Source: Chloroflexota bacterium
Lineage (GTDB): Bacteria; Chloroflexota; Dehalococcoidia; DSTF01; JACRBR01
Assembly: GCA_028872875.1 (NCBI GenBank)
Contig: JAGWOC010000030.1
Coordinates: 1 to 35,148, forward strand
DNA: 35,148 bases
Direction: 5' to 3'
Shown: positions 31,880-35,148 of the stretch, piece by piece
Layout of the letters: every line of letters starts with the position of its first letter
Position numbering within the stretch: position 1 is the stretch's first letter
Made by a program: the position numbers and the translations under genes
Notes under the pieces: generated by a model
Told to the model about the DNA's origin: nothing
The model's input: only the letters and a program-made list of their open reading frames with translations
Databases searched by the model: none

Positions 31880-33238
31880 CTATCCCGCGATGAACGCCTC
31901 CACCATATCATGCGCGACATCGTCCGGGTACTGCTGGGGCGGCGACTTCATGAAGTACGCCGATGGGCCGAGCAGCGGACCGGACAGGCCGCGGTCGAGC
32001 GCGATCTTGCAGCAGCGGATCGCGTCGATCACGACGCCGGCGGAGTTGGGGCTATCCCAGACCTCCAGCTTCACCTCCGCGTTCAGCGGGACGTTGCCGA
32101 AGGTCGTGCCCTCCATCCGAATGTAGCACCACTTGCGGTCCAAGAGCCACGGCACGTGGTCGGAGGGCCCGACGTGGACATCGCCGGCGGGCAGCTCGTA
32201 GTCGAGCTGGGAGGTGACGGCGTTCGTCTTGGAGATCTTCTTCGACTCCAGGCGCTCCCGCTCAAGCATGTTGAGGAAATCTGTGTTGCCACCGAAATTG
32301 AGCTGGTAGGTGCGGTCGAGGCGGACGCCGCGCTCGCGGAAGAGCCGCGTCAGGACGCGGTGGACGATGGTGGCGCCGACCTGCGACTTGATGTCGTCGC
32401 CGATGATCGGCAGGCCGGCCTCTTCGAAACGCTTCGGCCAGTAGCCGTAGTGGTCGCGGGCGATGAAGACGGGGATGCAGTTGACGAAGCCGCAGCCCGC
32501 GGCGAGCACCTGCTCGACGTACCACTTCGTCGCCTCTTCCGAACCGACGGGCAGGTAGCTGATGACGACATCGGTCTGCGTGTCCTTGAGCAGCTTCACG
32601 ATGTCATCGGTCGGGCCAGACGCCTTCGTGATCACCTGCGACAGGTACTTGCCGAGGCCGTCGTGGGTCATGCCGCGCGCCACGCGTACGCCCTGGTGCG
32701 GGACATCGCTGAACTTGTACGTGTTGTTCGGCGCCGTAAAGACGGCCTCCGAGAGGTCGCGTCCGACCTTGTTCTCGTCGATGTCGATCGCGGCCACGAA
32801 GTTGATGTCGCGGATGTGGTAGCCGCCGAGGTCGACGTGCATGAGGCCGGGGACGAGCTCGCCCTCGCGCGCATCCTGGTAGAAATAGCGACCCTGCACG
32901 AGCGAGGACGCGCAATTGCCGACGCCGATGATGGCGACGTTGATCTTCCCCTTGTCCTTCTCGCCCGCCGCGCGCGCCTTCACCGCGGCCTTCCTCGCGC
33001 GTCCGCCTGCCGTCGTCGCCATCTCTTCACCTTCCTCGTAAAACAGGAGCCGCTCGGGCATGCCGAGCACCTCGCACACCGCTTCGATGAACTGCCGGGA
33101 CGGCTGCTTGGTGCCGGCCTTCACCTGCGAGAGGTAGCCTTCGCTGACGCGGTAGCCACGCCGGTCGAGCTCGGCGAGCAGCCAGCGCTGCTTCTGGCCG
33201 CGCTCCTCCAGCACCTCGAATACCCTCGTCTTACGCAT
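31880..33238 (-). CDS. ino1: HTH-inositol-1-phosphate synthase fusion
   Basis: 452 aa. Residues about 8-66 form an XRE/Cro-type helix-turn-helix ('[34 protein letters not shown]...LGM'). A basic linker (about 75-97) leads to a full actinobacterial-type myo-inositol-1-phosphate synthase (about 98-450): '[18 protein letters not shown]' (NAD site), '[10 protein letters not shown]', '[18 protein letters not shown]', '[29 protein letters not shown]' and '[15 protein letters not shown]'. The enzyme isomerises glucose 6-phosphate to inositol 1-phosphate with NAD. An internal ATG at 33022 has GAGGAAGGTG just before it and would give a 380-residue enzyme of normal length. The gene is first in the operon. 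The fusion suggests a bifunctional enzyme-regulator, which is an inference. Confidence 0.92.
   Translation of the reverse strand: MRKTRVFEVLEERGQKQRWLLAELDRRGYRVSEGYLSQVKAGTKQPSRQFIEAVCEVLGMPERLLFYEEGEEMATTAGGRARKAAVKARAAGEKDKGKINVAIIGVGNCASSLVQGRYFYQDAREGELVPGLMHVDLGGYHIRDINFVAAIDIDENKVGRDLSEAVFTAPNNTYKFSDVPHQGVRVARGMTHDGLGKYLSQVITKASGPTDDIVKLLKDTQTDVVISYLPVGSEEATKWYVEQVLAAGCGFVNCIPVFIARDHYGYWPKRFEEAGLPIIGDDIKSQVGATIVHRVLTRLFRERGVRLDRTYQLNFGGNTDFLNMLERERLESKKISKTNAVTSQLDYELPAGDVHVGPSDHVPWLLDRKWCYIRMEGTTFGNVPLNAEVKLEVWDSPNSAGVVIDAIRCCKIALDRGLSGPLLGPSAYFMKSPPQQYPDDVAHDMVEAFIAG
33022..33040 (-). promoter_or_regulatory. Internal ribosome site and start inside HTH-Ino1
   Basis: On the - strand GAGGAAGGTG lies 5 nt before the ATG at 33022 (residue 73). 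It is the best ribosome site near this gene; the outer ATG at 33238 is preceded by GGAAGGCG. Translation from here would skip the HTH. Confidence 0.45.
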
Positions 33239-33243
33239 GAGCG

Positions 33244-33325
33244 CCTTCCGCGGTTAACCTGAGGTCAAGTTTCTTATACGGTACCCGCGGGCCGCGCGCG
33301 GGATCAAGTTACGGTATCTTTACCG
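33244..33325 (-). promoter_or_regulatory. Promoter/operator region of the ino1 operon
   Basis: An inverted repeat CGGTA-TCTT-TACCG (33312-33325) and a half-site ACGGTACC (33279-33286) surround the likely promoter. On the - strand, TTGATC and TACCGT are 18 nt apart; TTGACC lies further down. ACCTGAGGT (33258-33266) is another small palindrome. The gene next to it encodes an HTH, so autoregulation is plausible. Confidence 0.4.
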
Positions 33326-33358
33326 GCCGGAGGACGCGCTGACGGGCGCCAGCCCCGG

Positions 33359-34255
33359 CTACGCCAGGTACGTGGCCAGACCCTCGCGCAGTGGCGTCAG
33401 CGTGGGATGGAGGACGTCGACGAGCTTCGTGTTGTCGGCGACGGCGGGGCCCGTGATGAAGTCGATGGCATCGGCCGACAGCGGCGGCGAGGGGAGCACG
33501 GCCGCGAGGGTGCCGAGGAGCTTGCCAACCGCGGCGGGCTGGTGGAGGATGGGGCGCTTCTTGCCCTGGACATCGAGCGCGGTCTTGACCACATCGTCCA
33601 TGGTCATCACCTCGGGCCCCCCGGCCTCGAAGAGGGTGTTCGCCGCCTCCGGACGCAGCGCGGCGTCGGCGACGATGCGGCCGACGTCGTCGATGAACAC
33701 GGGTTGCATCATCTGCTGACCGTCCCCGAACATGGGGATGAACGGCAGCGCCTTGCCGAAGCCAAGGAAGCGATTCAGCGACACGTCTCCGGGGCCATAG
33801 ACCCAGGTCGGCCGCACGATCACCCACTCGATACCGCTGTCCTGCAGGTACCTCTCGGCCTCCCACTTGTAGCGGAACCAGTGCCGGTCGGCGTCCTTCG
33901 CCGCGCCGACCCCGCTCACGTAGACGAAGCGCCGGACGCCCGCCGCCTTCGCGGCATCGACCTGGTGGCGCGTGCCTTTGAGGTCGACGTCCTCGAACGT
34001 CCAGCCCTTGCGGCGGTTCTCGATGGGGGAGTGGGGGAACTGCACGGCGTTGATGACGACGTCGGCGCCCGCCATCGCCGCGCCGAGCGCCTCGGGGTCG
34101 CGCACGTCGCCCGCGCGCGCCTCGACCTGCTCCCCGCAGCGCTCGCGGACCTTCGCGGCGTCGCGCCCGAGCACGGCGACGGGCTGCGCCCGGCGCAGCA
34201 ATTCCCGCACGACCGCCGAGCCGACGAATCCGGTGCCGCCTGATACGAGGATCAT
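33359..34255 (-). CDS. NAD(P)-binding epimerase-like protein (NDUFA9/NmrA-like SDR)
   Basis: 298 aa atypical extended SDR. 'MILVSGGTGFVGSAVVRELLRR' is the cofactor-binding loop at the very N-terminus; 'ARAGDVRDPEALGAAMAGADVVINAVQF' and 'VYVSGVGAAKDADRHWFRYKWEAERYLQDSGIEWVIVRPTWVYGPGD' follow. The usual Tyr-x3-Lys appears in altered form (Y-K-W-E-A-E), as in the NDUFA9-like/ubiquinone-associated group, where catalysis is doubtful. It may bind a quinone or sugar-nucleotide; no substrate can be named. The ATG at 34255 has GGGAGGCG upstream and is preferred over the open frame to 34495, which overlaps the hydrolase gene. It is transcribed toward the ino1 operon but 120 nt and a promoter separate them. 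Confidence 0.85.
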   Translation of the reverse strand: MILVSGGTGFVGSAVVRELLRRAQPVAVLGRDAAKVRERCGEQVEARAGDVRDPEALGAAMAGADVVINAVQFPHSPIENRRKGWTFEDVDLKGTRHQVDAAKAAGVRRFVYVSGVGAAKDADRHWFRYKWEAERYLQDSGIEWVIVRPTWVYGPGDVSLNRFLGFGKALPFIPMFGDGQQMMQPVFIDDVGRIVADAALRPEAANTLFEAGGPEVMTMDDVVKTALDVQGKKRPILHQPAAVGKLLGTLAAVLPSPPLSADAIDFITGPAVADNTKLVDVLHPTLTPLREGLATYLA

Positions 34256-34301
34256 CGGACGCCTCCCTGCTCGCTGCTCCACCTCTGTGGGTCGCGGCAC
34301 T

Positions 34302-35138
34302 CTATGATATGCGCGACGACCCGTGTCCGGGGAGGCCGCGCGCAATCTGCTCGCCCCGGACGAACGCGCCGACGACGTGCGCGAGGGCGTCCGGGTTCTC
34401 GGCCCAGTACGTGGGCGTCGGCGCGACGGCGAGCTTCGCGTGCGGCATGCGCTCGTGCAGCAGCTCGCCGGACGCGAGGGGATGAATCGGGTCATCCGGG
34501 TGGGTCAGGACGAGCGCCTGCTGCCGGATCTCGCCGTATCGATGTGTCGGAAGCGGCGGGCCACGAAGCAAGCCGCGGATCGCCGGCACCACCGCAGCCC
34601 TTCGCTGCGCCCCGATGAAGGCGGCGATGTCGAAGGCGGGGGCAGCCGGGCGGCGCGGCAGGCGCGCGACGATGCGGCCGCTGGCGCGCGGCCCGAAGAC
34701 CTGGACGAGCATCGCCAACCACAGGAACATCGGGCGGACGCGCCGCAGGTACACACCCGTCGGTGGCGGGCTCTGGAGGATGAGCTTCTCGACGGTCTCC
34801 GGGTGATCGAGCGCAAGCGTCACGGCGGTCCCGGCGCCCATCGAGCCACCGTACACGCTCGTCCCTTCGATGCCGAGGGCGCGGATGAGACCGAACAGAT
34901 CGGCGGCCAGCGATCGCCAGGTGTAATCGCGCGGATTGGCGGTGTAGCCGGAGCGGCCGTGGCCGCGCGCATCGTACGCGATGACGTGCACGCCGCGCGC
35001 GGCGATGGCGTCGATTCGCTCTCCGAAGAGCGGCAGCATCGCGACGCTGCCCATCAGGCCGTGGGCAACGACGAGGTGCGGCCCGGCGCCCAGCTCTTCG
35101 TAGTAGAGGTCGATGCCGTTCACGCGCGCGACGGGCAT
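34302..35138 (-). CDS. Alpha/beta hydrolase
   Basis: 278 aa alpha/beta-hydrolase fold protein. The oxyanion region is 'VVAHGLMGS', the strand-turn 'AYDARGHGRSGYT' is typical, and the nucleophile elbow is 'YGGSMGAGTAVTLAL' (Ser of G-x-S-x-G). The acid is probably Asp in 'THPDDPIHP'; the usual catalytic His near the C-terminus is not obvious ('PTYWAENPDALAHVV' contains one candidate). An esterase or C-C hydrolase of unknown substrate. It starts with ATG at 35138 near the window edge; the next gene follows 46 nt after its stop and may be in the same operon. Confidence 0.87.
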   Translation of the reverse strand: MPVARVNGIDLYYEELGAGPHLVVAHGLMGSVAMLPLFGERIDAIAARGVHVIAYDARGHGRSGYTANPRDYTWRSLAADLFGLIRALGIEGTSVYGGSMGAGTAVTLALDHPETVEKLILQSPPPTGVYLRRVRPMFLWLAMLVQVFGPRASGRIVARLPRRPAAPAFDIAAFIGAQRRAAVVPAIRGLLRGPPLPTHRYGEIRQQALVLTHPDDPIHPLASGELLHERMPHAKLAVAPTPTYWAENPDALAHVVGAFVRGEQIARGLPGHGSSRIS

Positions 35139-35148
35139 GGCGCTCCTA

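Noticed and set aside
34256-34495. Longer start for the epimerase-like protein
   Set aside because: It overlaps the alpha/beta hydrolase gene and is Arg/Ser-rich; the cofactor loop begins at the ATG at 34255.

Overview
The window is 35.1 kb of dense bacterial chromosome with very high GC and strong GC-ending codon bias. It holds about 30 protein genes and no rRNA or tRNA that I can see. The gene content suggests Chloroflexota, perhaps a Dehalococcoidia-like lineage. The points in favour are an actinobacterial-type inositol-phosphate synthase beside LpxL/PatA-type acyltransferases and a PimA-like glycosyltransferase, Thr/Pro-rich lipoproteins, a SH3/CARDB membrane protein, and several 7-nt tandem-repeat arrays. 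This assignment is an inference; an actinobacterium is the main alternative.

Layout. 1-306 is the C-terminus of a short-chain dehydrogenase. 390-5479 (+) holds an anchored SH3/CARDB protein, a DinB-fold protein, DNA primase (dnaG) and the primary sigma factor (rpoD), the last three tightly packed. An M3 oligopeptidase (-) converges on rpoD and is divergent from a double-domain nitrilase-like protein (+). Next come an RDD membrane protein and a four-TM protein, ended by an internally deleted IS630-type element (11145-11451). A run of mostly independent + genes follows: FmdB zinc ribbon, His-rich lipoprotein, GDP-mannose 4,6-dehydratase, coiled-coil protein, MBL hydrolase, Ogt, beta-carbonic anhydrase and threonine ammonia-lyase. 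A membrane double-zinc-ribbon protein (-) is divergent from pcrA (+), which is followed by cinA, a PIG-L deacetylase and an exported protein. At 24059-24289 there is a compact unit with a near-consensus promoter, a perfect Shine-Dalgarno, a 22-codon CxxC ORF and a perfect 12-bp terminator stem.

From 24.4 kb almost everything is on the - strand: a GltD-like flavoprotein, a TIM-barrel-like anchored protein, a second IS630 remnant, a lipoprotein, and a five-gene operon read right to left. That operon is HTH-Ino1, acyltransferase A, acyltransferase B, PHP hydrolase and PimA-like glycosyltransferase; its junctions are 8-nt and 2-nt gaps, a 52-nt gap and an ATGA overlap. It looks like a pathway for an inositol-based, acylated and glycosylated lipid. 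Its first gene fuses an XRE-type helix-turn-helix to inositol-1-phosphate synthase and has a strong internal ribosome-binding site, so it may yield both a regulator-enzyme fusion and a free enzyme. A NAD(P)-binding epimerase-like protein and an alpha/beta hydrolase close the window.

Cross-cutting signals: (1) heptanucleotide arrays of the CAGACRA/CAGCARA type at four places, one of exactly 63 nt in frame inside the nitrilase gene; (2) a leaderless-promoter signature in which a TANNNT box ends 6 nt before ATG at three unrelated genes with almost identical sequence; (3) two related IS630 relics flanked by CTAG targets.
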